From NCBI RefSeq assembly GCF_003573695.1, contig NC_039363.1, forward strand, positions 155,460,406 through 155,524,405: a stretch of DNA of 64,000 nt. Direction: 5' to 3'. This document shows positions 12,201-23,853 of the stretch, piece after piece; position 1 is the first letter of the stretch, and each line of letters begins with the position of its first letter. Source of the DNA: Papaver somniferum (Eukaryota > Streptophyta > Magnoliopsida > Ranunculales > Papaveraceae). Below the pieces are notes generated by a model. The model was not told the origin of the DNA, made no database searches, and saw only the letters and a program-made list of their open reading frames with translations. Both the position numbers and the translations under genes were made by a program.

Positions 12201-13180
12201 TTGATGGTCTAAATTTATGAAACAGTAAACTTCCGGGAAGTCTTTAGAAACTTTTCAACTGCCATGTAGTTTTGTATTTTCCCCACATATCTTAGCTCGT
12301 TCATCCATTTTATGTGAATTTTGGATATGTTGTAGAGGACATCAATACGAAGAGAATGAGATATGACACATACCTATATTCTTCACCAATTCTCCCATAT
12401 CATCATTTTGTGCGAGACAATGTAAAATTGCGCAGACGAGTTTGTTGCAAAACGTCTTTTTTAGGTCTTTGGACCATTTAATTGTTTCTCGAATGTTTTA
12501 TGCAGGTCATTGATGTTATTAGTCCACATATACTCTGACTTATGATAGGTGCACAAGTCTCGTGTTCTTGAATTGTCCATTCATGAAATCACCTTTGGAA
12601 CTTCTGGAGCCGTAATGGAGGGACGTGAAGTATCATGGTCGGTAGACTGTCAGTCCCCGGCATTGGTAGGGTATACTCTTCGTTCTTTCTCTTTAATCTT
12701 TCCTATTTGTAGAAAGATAGAGATATCGAGGCTTAAGGAATTGGTGGAAATACCTAGGTGGATGTTTATCCATTGTGAATGCTATGAATTCCGTCTAGAA
12801 ATTTTTGTCTGCCCATCGTCCACTCTGGAAGCTGAAGAAACTTCATACAATGTTGGAATTTGGTGTCTGAACCCAACTTTTAAAGCCAGGAGATTAATAT
12901 ATCACATGCAAAAAGAAATACTCTATTTAGAGTTGTTTAGGTCAGTTAGATTTCGTATACTTAAGTATATGGTCCATATCTCTCAACTCGTATGTCTGAT
13001 TGAAGAGCCCTTTTGGTATGTTGTATCAAAGACATAGACGAACATCTTTTTCCAAGGAGTAATTGTCCCATTCCTGACCCATTGGTACGTTTTTCTAGAT
13101 CAATAACCCTGAGTGTGTCACATCCCATCTGCAGAGGACGTGAAAACATCTTGTATAAGACTTCGACTTGTGCCCGTCTG
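9261..13180. repeat. Unclassified dispersed block R6 (unit 1 copy)
   Basis: About 3.9 kb lying between the LTR3b end and an LTR2 fragment. It is present again at 31856-34778 plus 43904-44605, where a copia element splits it. It contains a short tandem array (9690-9955), a GC-rich patch 'ggccacgcccatggcatggc' near 10770 and pyrimidine tracts. I recognise no protein motif. The longest frame, 12549-13037 (162 codons), is interrupted in the sister copy. It could be a long LTR or an untranslated interior of another LTR element, but termini and primer site were not found. Confidence 0.5.
9690..9955. repeat. Degenerate tandem repeat, about 55-60 bp period
   Basis: Four to five degenerate copies built around 'TGATCAATGTCTAATATTT' and 'GTGCCATTGATCC'. 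The same array occurs in the sister block at about 32270-32535. Possibly an LTR enhancer-type array; function unknown. Confidence 0.65.
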
Positions 13181-13199
13181 AGTTTAATGAAGTAGATGT

Positions 13200-14122
13200 A
13201 CAAAATTTTTTCGTAGTTAAAAGGAAATCAAGAGGATTGAAGGTCCGATTTTTATTGAAGATCTTAAGGCTGGGCCGATCTTAACCTATACAGGTAGAAC
13301 ATATCCTAGATTATGTTGGGAGTCAAGGTAGTTACGATCCCTACCTATATTGGGAGTCAAGGTATAACTAATCCTAACTTCTTCCAGAATTCAAGGTAGA
13401 ACGATTCTAATAGGCAATATCGATTTCTCTAAGTCACGTACACTATAGGGTTTGTGTGATTTGGAAATTGGTTTTGCAAAATAGGAAAGTTCAAGATGTA
13501 GATACAATGAGTAATTTGAACATGGGAGGAAATCTTACTTCTTAATTTTTCAAAGATATTCCTTGACGAAACCGTAATAGTGGAGAATCTTTTTAAGATT
13601 TCTGAAATTAATATGTTTCGTTTTACAAGCAATCAAAACATATATCTGGAAACATATATTAGCTAAATGCTAGCTAATATTGAGATGTCCATGAAGATTT
13701 CGGTTATACAGTTGGATATTGGTTGGAATTAAAAAAACCCGAATCTAGGTGCTTTATTGCATATCTTAAAAATATTTTCGTTTATGGAAATACCTTAGTG
13801 TTCAAACTACCTTGGTCTATAAATAATGAAGTTTGTTATTTTTACAAACTTATCCTGAGGCAGGCACTTCATTTTGTAGTCATTGATATAGCCGACTAAT
13901 AGTATTCTCGTAATACTATCTTGGAGAGAAGAGTAACCTAATTAGGCGAAATATCTTACTTTCGCTAGTTTAAAGACTTCTTTGGGATCAAGAAGCGTCT
14001 ACTAGTACCTTTGGTGGGAAACTAGAATTACATTGTTATTTTAGTTTTCAATTGTTGATTTGATTGACTAGCGGTTTGTTAACTCTTAATTGCACCTAGT
14101 TTTGATTATTCTTGAGAATAAG
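13200..14122 (+). repeat. LTR2 fragment (unit 1)
   Basis: Matches 47640-48548 in unit 2 closely, and the corresponding part of the solo LTR2 at 19381-22118 more loosely. It includes a TATAAATA box at 13818-13825 preceded by 'cttggtc', the 'aagtaacctaattagg' region and 'gtttaaagacttc...gggatcaagaagc'. It ends abruptly at 'cttgagaataag', where gypsy LTR3 begins. Unit 2 has the identical junction. Confidence 0.65.
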
Positions 14123-17100
14123 TGATCCTGTCGTATGCGTCAAAAAAACATTCATGGGAGGCTTTTTTTGTTAGCAATTTCAGTTTCTAAGTAACCAAGA
14201 GGGGGATTTTCATATTTTATAATGCAATAAAAAGTAAATCAAAAGAAATAAAATAATATTGGAAGTAAACAACAAGAGGAAGATATTGGTTAAGGAGTTC
14301 ATCTTCAATCTCAAACAAGTGCTTGCATATATGATTAGAATTACGATTTAATCTCTTTTTCATCAAAAGCCCTATACTATCAAGAGAGCAAGATAATCCG
14401 TTAATTTCCTAAGTTCATCAACAAACACATTAAAGCTGTGAATGTGAATTCTACTTATAGAATAACTTAACGCCTTGCGCTAATTAAGTTCAATTCCTAG
14501 GAGTATTAAGTTTCATAAATATGCTAATTAATGCAATTTTCATACATTGCGCATGAAAGTTCGGATAAAGGTCAAACTCTACATATGAATACAAGAGTGT
14601 ATCACTAGAAGTTGTAATCATATCATGCTACTTGTATTTAGGGTAATCGCTCGATGATAAACCCTCAATTAGCTATGGACGAGGATGCAAATTCAATTAA
14701 TTGGTCACTTAACTAAAATGACATCTAAATCCTATTGCAATACATCAATCATGCAATTATGAAAAACAGTAGAAGTTTAAACGATAACAAAGAGAGAAAA
14801 CTAATGCATTAATCAGGCACAAGTTCTCGAAATCAGACTGCATCCTTAACCAATAGTATAAGATTTAGCTACTCATAGCTATAGAGTTCATCAATATAAT
14901 AAATGAGATAAAGAAGATGAAAAATAATGAAAGCAAACACTAGTCATGGCTATCTCCAAAGATCCAAGTAGAATACGTGCCCTCAAAAAAGTTGTAGAAG
15001 TTTTCCTTTAATATCTCTCATGTTTCCAAAGTCCATCACCAAGGTGTCCACCAAGCCCATCAAACCCATGTGTGATAATAGCCCAGTAAAATCTCCGCCA
15101 GAAAGGAATCGACGAAAAACTGGAGTCATTGCCGGAATTTGGACGCAGAAGTCACCAGAAAACTGCTTAGGAGGTCGGGAAAGTCAAACCGACTACTGGG
15201 TCAAAGTTTGTCAGCGGGTCAACTCGGGAAGTCAGACCGAGTCAAACCAGGTCAGGTATGTCAAGTCTGAGAATGGCTGACTCATTTAACTAGTCTGAGT
15301 ACTTAAGGCCAAGGATGTTTTACACATGCCAGATTTGTGTTGCACCATCATTGCGCTAACCATCCCAAGTTGCAATCACCAGCTCAATCTACTCGGTTCT
15401 ACTTATCCTACAACAATCAGCTGCTCTTCACTGAATTACCTAGATGCAGTGCATTGATTTCTCCCATGTAATTCCAACCTCGGCAAGCACACCACTGCAC
15501 AAACATCAACAACATTTCCATGGCTTCTACTATTAGGCGGTTCAATTGATGCCACTTACGCCACCTGCAGCTCAGACGACCTCAATACCAGCATCAACAC
15601 ATCACTGCAATTTCATCCTAAACATACATCTATTTCAGGAAGTTCAGTCAAGCGGTTTCGACTGCACCTGACCCCGCAATTACTTCAACTCCATATTCTG
15701 TAGCAGCAGTTCATCATCTCCTCTTGTCGACTCTCAACTGCACAAACCATACAAACTCAAACACACTTATCAATCTCACACAATCACTTGAATCAATTAT
15801 CATCACCACCTGCAAGTCAGGTTCAACTACCACTTGCTTTCCCAACTACAAAAGCTGCAACAATAACTGAACTACACCAACACCTAATTGTTCATCTTAG
15901 CCGTCATTACTTCATATGTAATTGCATACTTAATCTTAGCACCATCATCTGCCAGTTCTTGTTCTCTGCTCAGACATCATCTCTGTAACAGTAGCAAGTA
16001 GCAACAACTTCACTAACACAAACCACCATCACTGTATGTAATCAACATCCAAACAAACTCCATTAAACCAAAATTAGAACAAACCATCTTCAAATCACCA
16101 ACAGTTCCTTAGTCACCACAACCACCATCATTTTCAGACTTCAACACCAGATTCATTAGCTCAAGAACACTTAAACCCTTGAATTCCAACCCTATGATCA
16201 AACAGCCTCAAATAACACATCAAAACAAGCACAAGTTCAACCCATTTATGTAATATTCCCTCTTGATCCAACATTAATTCCAACACAAACCCATCTGAGT
16301 CTTCTCTTTGTCCAGCACTATCTGACAGCAATTTATTCAATTGTAGCAGAAACGATCAATTCATGAACAACCCAGTCTTAAGATCGTATCAACTCCTAAA
16401 AGCCCCTTTTAATCTTCAGCAATTCTTCGATCTGATTGACACAACCATAATTTAGTTTCTTCTTTACCTCTATGTGTTCCTCTTCTCAATCTCTTCAGCA
16501 ATTCTTCATTTGAGCATCAACAGAACATGTCATGTCCCAGCCATGACAGCCTTGAGAAACTTGTGGGTGTAGCAAGAATATATCCGTACAACAGTAATAA
16601 ATCTCATTTAAATTAATTAGTTATTTTTTGAAGTGGGAGATATAACCACATGTAGGGATGTGTTTTGTCAGGTCTTAGACTTTAGGGTTTGAGTTGCTTT
16701 AAAGTCTGTAACTTGTTGTAAGAGAAGGACTAGTGAATGAGAAATAAATCTGAGGCTGCGCTCTGTTGAGTGTAGAAGTGACTAAACGAGATGTGTCCTT
16801 CCTATTCATATGAGTAATTTATCTTATTCTTGTCAAGATCAAGCACGTTCTTGGAAGAACAATAATCAAAACCCTCTCAATTTCATCTCTGAATTTCTCT
16901 CCTTTTTTCTTCCGTCATTTAGTTTCTCTCTACTCTCGATTTCAGGTGACACTTTGAAGTAAAAGAGAAACATTTCTCTTAAAATTAGGGATTGGTAATG
17001 ATGAGAAGTGCTACAAGAACCCATCAAATTGATACATGCATACACTTTAGCAAACTAGTTCAGATGGCCACCCCTTCTAGATAGACTCTGCATATCCTTC

Positions 17101-17281
17101 GCCTCTGAAATGACCTTTTTGCTCCTTTCGCTCCAAATGAATGATTTCTTCTTCTTTTGTGCTAAATGACTCCAAATCACATAAACATTCAAAAGAAAAC
17201 ATAAGATACATATTTTACAAGAAAACTCGCAAAGAAAGCATAAACAGTAGATAAATATCAAGGTGTTTTAGACACCTATCA
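14123..17281 (-). repeat. LTR3, left copy = 3' LTR (unit 1)
   Basis: Starts TGATCCTGTCGTATGCGTC and ends GACACCTATCA on the plus strand (TGAT...ATCA inverted termini). Just after it 'aattcctccacacttagac' reads on the minus strand as a polypurine tract GTGGAGGAATT. Length is 3159 bp including the 328 bp insert at 16528-16855. Compared with the right LTRs (23854, 56292) it lacks a short stretch after 'gcgtcaaaaa', a deletion shared with 48549. The C/A-rich middle gives chance frames such as 15020-15280 and 15788-15988. Confidence 0.75.
16528..16855. mobile_element. 328 bp insert with 6 bp target duplication (short solo LTR or TRIM-like)
   Basis: Begins TGTCATGTCCCAGCC, ends CACGTTCTTGGA, and is flanked by AGAACA at 16522-16527 and 16856-16861. 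The sister LTR at 52255-52260 has a single AGAACA and no insert, so the empty site is directly seen. The small size and TG start suggest a solo LTR of a short LTR element, but the right end is not the usual CA, so the class stays open. Confidence 0.65.
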
Positions 17282-18656
17282 AATTCCTCCACACTTAGAC
17301 TTTATTAGTCGTCGAGAAAATCAAACTAAAATTATTCTAAAACATACAAATCCATTTCGTTGAGGATACAGTTACACTTAGCATGTATAACAAGCCTCCG
17401 AAAAATTTAAAAGAGGTATACCACAAAACCTATATTTCCAAACTCCAATTACATGTGAAATTTTTTAAAACGACACTAAACAATCTCCTTAATTGGCATA
17501 CTCTCAATGACTACAGGAGGAAGTACCCTGATGCGAATCCAATTCATATATAAGTTACAAAGATATACTTAGAAAGTTAAAAAAAACTACAATGCTTGGA
17601 GTCTAACTGACACAACCACATGTATAGATTAAGAAGATGGATATAAAGATAGATGGTTTGCGAATGTTTACTAAGGTGAACGGTGTTTCCCATATTTGTC
17701 TAAAGGTCACTGCCAAGATAAAACATAGAAATCCTATTGGATTGAGATACTGGTATGAATTCTAGTATCAACACAGCTGGCATATATAAGAGAACTAGCG
17801 GTCGACAATCTTAATTCTAGATCAACTCAGCTAGCATATACAAGGGAACCAGCGGTCGGTTTTATTGAACATTAATGAATAAATAAATAATTGAATTGGC
17901 AACATGATTATATCTTTTGGTTCCAAGTGCATGTTTCTTGTCAGCAGATTACATGGTAAAGTCTGCATTCCACGCTTTTTAAGGCGACGTAGACAAGGAA
18001 ATCACACACATATTGCTATCCAAGTGTCAATCTATTTTTTATTCCGATTGGTCTAATTGGTCTAGTCTCTTTTTTTTAGTAACTCACTCACACTACTTCA
18101 TCCTAGCAGTGATAACAATTCGATGTTGGTGCCCCACCAAATCACTTAGAGAAACAAAAAGTTTGCAAAAAAATAAAAACATAAGGTGATATGGTGACGA
18201 CTCCAAGATATGGTGACAACTATCATGTTATTTCTAACACCTGAGCTCTTATCCTTTTAAGAATAGACTCTATTGTTGGGTTCCTCAACTCTTACAACCA
18301 TGATGTTTCCATTAGTTTATGGCACAAGTTTCTAGACTTAGGAGTTTATCATCATTTTTTTAATTTTTTTAATTTTATTTATAAATATATACACAAGGGA
18401 AAAATAACAAGGATAAAATCTCTATATGATAAACACTCCTCCACAATTAAACTTTACATTGTCCTCAATGTAAAATTTAGTCATTCAAAATAAAATTTAA
18501 GGTGGGAAATTCCTAACATGATATGCAACAAGAAATCAGAAATTAAAAAATTAAAAAAAGAATAAAAAATAAAAAATAAGATAAGAGATACAAAACCAAT
18601 GGGTTGCCTCCCATGAAGCGCTTGGTTTAAATTCGTCTGCCCGCTATCTCTTTGTT
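17282..18656 (-). other. Non-coding 3' interior of the gypsy element
   Basis: About 1.4 kb between the protease and the 3' LTR on the minus strand, conserved at 53934-55170 in the sister. It includes a polypurine tract at the LTR edge and two similar words 'atcaacacagctggcatat' / 'atcaactcagctagcatat' near 17767 and 17821. On the minus strand there is an 'acattgaggacaatgtaaag' stretch at 18473-18454 of the kind common near 3' regions of plant gypsy elements. No coding signal for polymerase or integrase was found. Confidence 0.5.
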
Positions 18657-19375
18657 TTACGCCTTGGACGGATTCCAACACATTATGAAAACTAATTGAA
18701 TGTTACTTGGGTGTTTACTCGCCTCAAAGATGTTGAAGTGTATGACTTCTTCGTCGAACTCCATAGTCAAGGTGCCATTGTGTACATCAATCTTCATTCT
18801 AGTGGTACTAATAAATGGTCTACCCAATAGTAAAGGTGTAGACGAGGATGAATTCATATCACTTATGTCTAAAACATATAAATCCACTAGAAATATTAGT
18901 CCTTTTACCTGCACCAAAACATCATCTACAATCCCTTTAGGGTACATTAGATCTATCGGCAAGTTGAATAACTATGCCGGTTTTCTTGAGAGGACCAAGA
19001 TTTAAAGCATCATAAATTGAAGTAGGCATTACATTAATAGAAGCTCCTAAATCGAGCATAGATTTTGTGAACCTTGTTTTACCAATAGTGCATGGAATAG
19101 TGAAACTATCGGGATTCTTCAATTTGGATGGGAGTTTCTTTTGAAGATACGCTGAAGCGTTCTCTCCCACACTCATTACCTCATTACCGGTAATCTTGTG
19201 CTTGTTAGTGAACAATTCCTTTATACACTTTGCATAGCGAGGAGTTTTCCTAATTACTTCAACGAGTGGAATATTCACTTGGGCCTTCTTAAAAACATCC
19301 CAAATATCCCTATCTTGTTCCACTTTCTTATTAGCTTTCGCGAACCTTCTAGGAAAAGGTAGAGAAGGAATAGGA
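18657..19375 (-). pseudogene. Gypsy aspartic protease (pol N-terminus), broken
   Basis: Minus-strand frames 19422-18937 and 18962-18657 overlap and together cover a retroviral-type aspartic protease. The first contains LDLGASINVMPTSIY, the D-x-GA active-site loop with Leu where Thr or Ser is usual. The second contains STPLLLGRPFISTTR and IDVHNGTLTMEFD, conserved after the active site in plant gypsy proteases. A frameshift near 18950 separates them. Its upstream frame should continue into gag but is cut at 19376 by a solo LTR2. It would process the gag precursor in virus-like particles, but this copy is dead. Confidence 0.85.
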
Positions 19376-19380
19376 GTTTT

Positions 19381-22118
19381 AGAGCATAGCTTGGTTGAAC
19401 CTACCAAGCATTGGCATGTCAAGTTTGGTTGTCATATTTTAGTGAATTAAAACTCATTTAAAGAGTCGCTTGATTATGTACTAGAGTCAACTTCGTATAG
19501 GTAAGCTTGAAAGTGTTAGGATATGAGACTTACAAGTATTACATGAAGACTTGAAGAATGTGAAGAAGTATGGAGCTACAACGACAACATCATCCTTCAT
19601 CTTGAGGTTAGTATTTTGACTTGAACTGTTTCATTCCCTAACGTATCTTTCAAGTCGTGCATATTGTAAACATAACTGCGAAGCTGTGTATGATACTCTA
19701 GTTACACATAGTATTAAGGAATACAATACGAGGTTTATTGCTTAACCATTAAACTTTGTATATAAGACATCAACATGATCATATGAATGCTATTGTGATT
19801 ATGTATGGGTATGATTGAAGATTTCATCCTAGAAAATAATGTTTTACATTTGTTTAAAGGAAGTAAGTTCATAAACTTGTTTTGTGAATCGAAAGGGAAA
19901 TCACTAGGCTTATTGGTAATGTTATTCATTGCAAATCTATTTTGAATTACCAATATGTGTGTTTAGTATAACCGCTCATAAAATTGTTTATGTATCTTGG
20001 TAAAACTATTCACAAGGCCTGACTTGTGTATTGGTATGATCGATGCCTTGTAAATAGCAACTTTTATCTAGTCATTTTGGAACCGATCCTAGTAAAAGGT
20101 GCAACAAATTTATAAGAGGTAATCGATCCTTGTAAAAGGTAGAACACGTTTTTAATAGATGGGGGAACCTATCCTATGAACATGTGAAATAATTTTGTAG
20201 TTTTGGGGGAACCGATCCTACGGACATGTGCAACTGAATACATTTAGTTACCATAAGTTGTGGGGAACCGATCCTAATACCTAGTCAACCGAATTTTGGT
20301 AACTAGTGTGACTATGCATAGTACTCACTGGAGGTAGAACCGAACTTGTTTTGGTACAACCGTGAAACCCAAAATTGGTGATTTGATAGGATAATCAATC
20401 ACATAGTTCTTGGAATTCAGACGAACCAAATCTAAACTTGTTTGGAAGTGTGGAAAATCGTTTCCAAGATTGTAAGTATGAAAAAGGACTTGCAAAGCAA
20501 AGATGTCGACATACTTTGATGTGAAGTAACTCTAATCATTAATTGTTCAAAGATATTCCTTAATATCTAAAGGAGAATCTGAGGATCGAAATAAATTGAG
20601 AATCTTTTAAATAAGGTTTCCTATTTTTTATATGCTATTTAATTTCCAGCAATTCAATGCATATCTTTAGAAAATAATAATTAGTAATGTGCATTTACTA
20701 ATTACAGATTTTTCTATTGTGATTTTGGTCAATATTTGGACAGTGCATTTCCAGGAGTTATGAAAACTGATTTTGTGTTTACTGCATATCTTTGAGAATA
20801 TTCGGTTTTGGAAATTCCTTGATGTCCAAACTTCCTTGTCTATAAATATTGAAGTTTGCATTTCTAGCAAACTAATCCTCAGAGCCAGCAAAACTACCTA
20901 GTTGTGTTATTACTGGTGGAGTCGCCTACTCGAAGAGGAAAGTAACCTAATTAGGATAAATCTCTTACGGCCGTTCAGTTTAAAGACTTCTTTGGGATTG
21001 AGAAGCTCTATTAGTACCGTTTGTGGGAAACTAGATAATTGCAGTTTATTATTAGCTTTCGATTGATTTGATTGACTAACGTTGTTGAACTTTGATTGCA
21101 CCTGGTTTGTTTATGCTTGAGAATCTTCTCTTCTGATTTAAGATTCACTCAAACTAGATCGAAATTTCGACGGGGATCTTTAGATTGTTTGTAGATCTAA
21201 AGACGTCTTGTGATAATCCAACGTTAACAGACTCCGTTCTGTGTGTGATTGATCACAAGAGATTCAAGTTGATTGTGTGTAGGTGCTGATTGAAGATTAA
21301 AGAAGATTTGAAGACAAGAAGACCTTTTCGGTTCATAATCTTTGGTGTGCACAATACTTTTATCGGCTGGAAATGGATCCAACTATAATCGGTTTATCTT
21401 TGTGGTAGATTTGGATTGATTAGTTCAGTAGATCGGTATCAATACACTTCTTTGTGATTAATAGTATTGATTGCATAGTCTAACAATTACTTTGGTAGTT
21501 GTTGAGAGATTGATCTAAGGACCCGACAAAGGAGTTTATTGGTTAAACCAAAGAGCCTTTGTCAGACTCATATCACGTTGTTTGAAAAGAGTTGTTACCA
21601 AACAGATTTGTTATTCCTTTACTGTTTGGAATACGAACCAAAGGAATTGTTCCAAGTGCGTGACTTATTAACAAGTTGGAGGCGCAGGGATACTGAGGGA
21701 ACTAGGTGAACTATAGGTTTAGTTGTTTGGTCTCAACTACATGAAGTCGGTTTTATTTTGTACAACATGTTAATTCTGAGAGTATTCAATTTTGGACTAG
21801 GTCCCGGGGTTTTTTTGCATTTGCGGTTTTCCTCGTTAACAAAATCTTACTGTGTCATTTGCTTTTATTTTCCGCAATTATAATTGTGTTTATTATGATT
21901 TAAAGTAAACCACACAAACATTAATTCCTATTTTACTTGATAGACAATCCCTAGAGTTTGGTTAAGTCCGAACCTATTATCAAGTAAACATACTTCGTTG
22001 TTGTATTGTCTCGATCTCGTATCCATAGACAATCACATGAAGTGTGAACCGATTAGTTATATTGTCTCGATTAAGTCCATAGACAATCACTTTCAGAAAA
22101 GGACTTATAGGTGGAAAA
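19381..22118 (+). mobile_element. Solo LTR2 inserted between gag and protease
   Basis: A plus-oriented LTR of about 2.7 kb related to the fragments at 13200-14122 and 47079-48548. It begins AGAGCATAGCTTGGTTGAACC (compare 'ttagagcattactcggttgaaccc' at 47080) and holds a TATAAATA box at 20841-20848. Host gypsy coding sequence continues on both sides on the minus strand. GTTTT occurs at 19376-19380 and 22119-22123, a candidate 5 bp target duplication. The canonical TG and CA ends are not visible, and an alternative 3' end at 22096 ('ctttca') would fit the LTR1 terminus better, so the edges are uncertain by about 25 bp. No internal region remains. Confidence 0.7.
20841..20848 (+). promoter_or_regulatory. 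LTR2 TATA box
   Basis: TATAAATA preceded by 'cttccttgtc'. The same element with the same flanks occurs at 13818 and about 48244, so it is a conserved core promoter of this LTR family. Confidence 0.5.
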
Positions 22119-22123
22119 GTTTT

Positions 22124-23530
22124 ACATTGAGGTATGTTTGGGTACCCTATCTTTTCAAGGAGTTTTAGAGTTGGAAATTGGTACCTCGGAAGTTTGGGGG
22201 AAATCAACATTTCTTTCCTCCAAAACCGGTTATTTTTGGATCTTCTTGTTACCCGTATCGGTAACTTCAAGTTGCACAAGTTGTTTACCACTTCTCAACG
22301 TAACAACATTGACACTCTCTCTTGGGTTAATAGGTTGATAAGTGAGTTTCTCAGCATTTTCTCTATTCAAGTAATTAATCTCCTCGTCTATTGAACCAAG
22401 TAGTTTTTGCAAGTCCTTGGTTGCACCCTCCGTTCTCTGCATAAAAGATTTCAGCAACTCTTCCATATTGGACCCTTGATTTTTAGGTTGTTGTTGTTGC
22501 TAGAATTGTGTTCTTGTGGTTGATCAACTTGTTTGCATTATCCGTTTTCTGCTGATTTATGCCCGCTAGTTGTTGAATTTGTTGTACCACGAAAATTAGA
22601 GTCTCCACCAAAGTAGCCATCTTTGTAAATTCTGGACTTTGAACTTGTTGTGATTTTTGCACTTGTTGTTGGAACCCACTCAGACGGTTGTAAATAGAAC
22701 TTGCACTTGCAACTTACTCGTTACCATAGATCAAATTGGAGTTGTCTCTCCATCCTTGATCGTAAGAGTTGGAGTAGGTATCAAATCGCTGGTTTGAGAA
22801 AATAACATTGACTTGCTTTATGTTCTCGTAAGAGGGACGTGATGGTTTTACAACCACCACTGTAATTTGTTGCATCATTGCCATCACATTTCTCAGTTGA
22901 TCTCGTCAATTTGATTAACTCCCTTGATAGGTGGCTCTGATCCACGACTTGAAAATTGTTGAGAATTTGTTGTCATACTCTCAATCAACTCTCTAGATTT
23001 TGTCACCATCTTGTTCATAAGTGCACCATCACTTGCAGTGTCAAGAAGATTCCTGTCACTTGCTTGGATACCTTCGTAGAAGTTTTTGATAATCATTGCG
23101 TCACTTAATTAGTGATGAGGGCATCTTGCCACCAATCTCTTGTACCTTTCCCAATATTCGTACAATGACTCCACTACATTTTGCTTCATCTCACAAATCT
23201 CCTTGCGAATTTGAGTATTCTTTGATGCGGGAAAATATCTTTCTATGGAAAGCTTCTTCAGCTCATTCCATTTAGTGACACTTCCAGTATAACCAGTCCT
23301 TAACACTGTCTTCCAAAGAAAATGGAAAAACTTTCAACATTGCACCATCTGCATTAGTCTCTGCTGGTAGCATTGCCATTACTATGGTGTGTAAGTCCAT
23401 AAGATGCTTGTTTGGATTTTCATTCACCATACCATGAAACTTTGGTATCTCTCTAATCCACCCCTTCTTAATCTGGAAGGTTGAGTTTGTTTGCATACAC
23501 CATTGTTGTGTATCCATCTTGCTTCTTCTT
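22124..23530 (-). pseudogene. Gypsy gag (Retrotrans_gag type), broken (unit 1)
   Basis: Capsid precursor of the gypsy element, read from several minus-strand frames. 23517-23272 has the N-terminal capsid part with IPKFHGMVNENPNKH and VFPFSLEDSVKDWL. 23306-23109 has WNELKKLSIERYFPAS and YEYWERYKRLVARCPHH. 23096-22893 has FYEGIQASDRNLLDTASDGAL. 22466-22230 has SVNVVTLRSGKQL, the conserved word before the protease in plant gypsy gag. There is a small deletion with frameshift near 23280 and a TAA at about 23107 where the sister has CAA (Gln). No zinc knuckle was recognised. The start is uncertain because the sister's initiating segment (55963) is absent here. Confidence 0.85.
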
Positions 23531-23830
23531 CTTCTTCTTCAACTAGTGGTTCTTGTGGAACCTGAACCTCTTGTTCTTCTTCTTGATATAAAACTTCTTC
23601 TTCCACTTCCAACTCTAGTTATTCCGTCTCGTCAAGTTTTTCTTGTAGTATTGTTCCTCTACGAATAGCTATCCCACACCTTGGATACTTCCAACTTTTG
23701 GGAGCTAGGGATTAAGTACCTGAAAAACAATCCTCACAAACAAGTGATAAACAAGAGACAAGAAACCAAAAGAAAATATGAAATCAGAAATGAAAATAAG
23801 AAACTAAAACGTAATAACAATCTGAATGCC

Positions 23831-23848
23831 TCCCCGACAACGTCGCCA
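23831..23848 (-). other. Primer binding site, tRNA-Asp type (unit 1 gypsy)
   Basis: On the minus strand, five bases after the LTR end, TGGCGACGTTGTCGGGGA. It matches the complement of the 3' end of plant tRNA-Asp(GUC) (TGGCGCCGTTGCCGGGGA) with two differences. Confidence 0.75.
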
Positions 23849-23853
23849 AAATT

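Noticed and set aside
12549..13037. 162-codon plus-strand frame as a host gene
   Set aside because: It lies within duplicated block R6. The sister copy (44049-44297) stops after 82 codons, there is no known motif, and no intron or promoter context supports it.
15020..15988. Short plus-strand frames rich in Pro, Thr, Ser and Gln as coding genes
   Set aside because: They sit in the C/A-rich middle of LTR3, which is low-complexity. The same frames recur, shifted or broken, at 49367-52292, as expected of LTR sequence.
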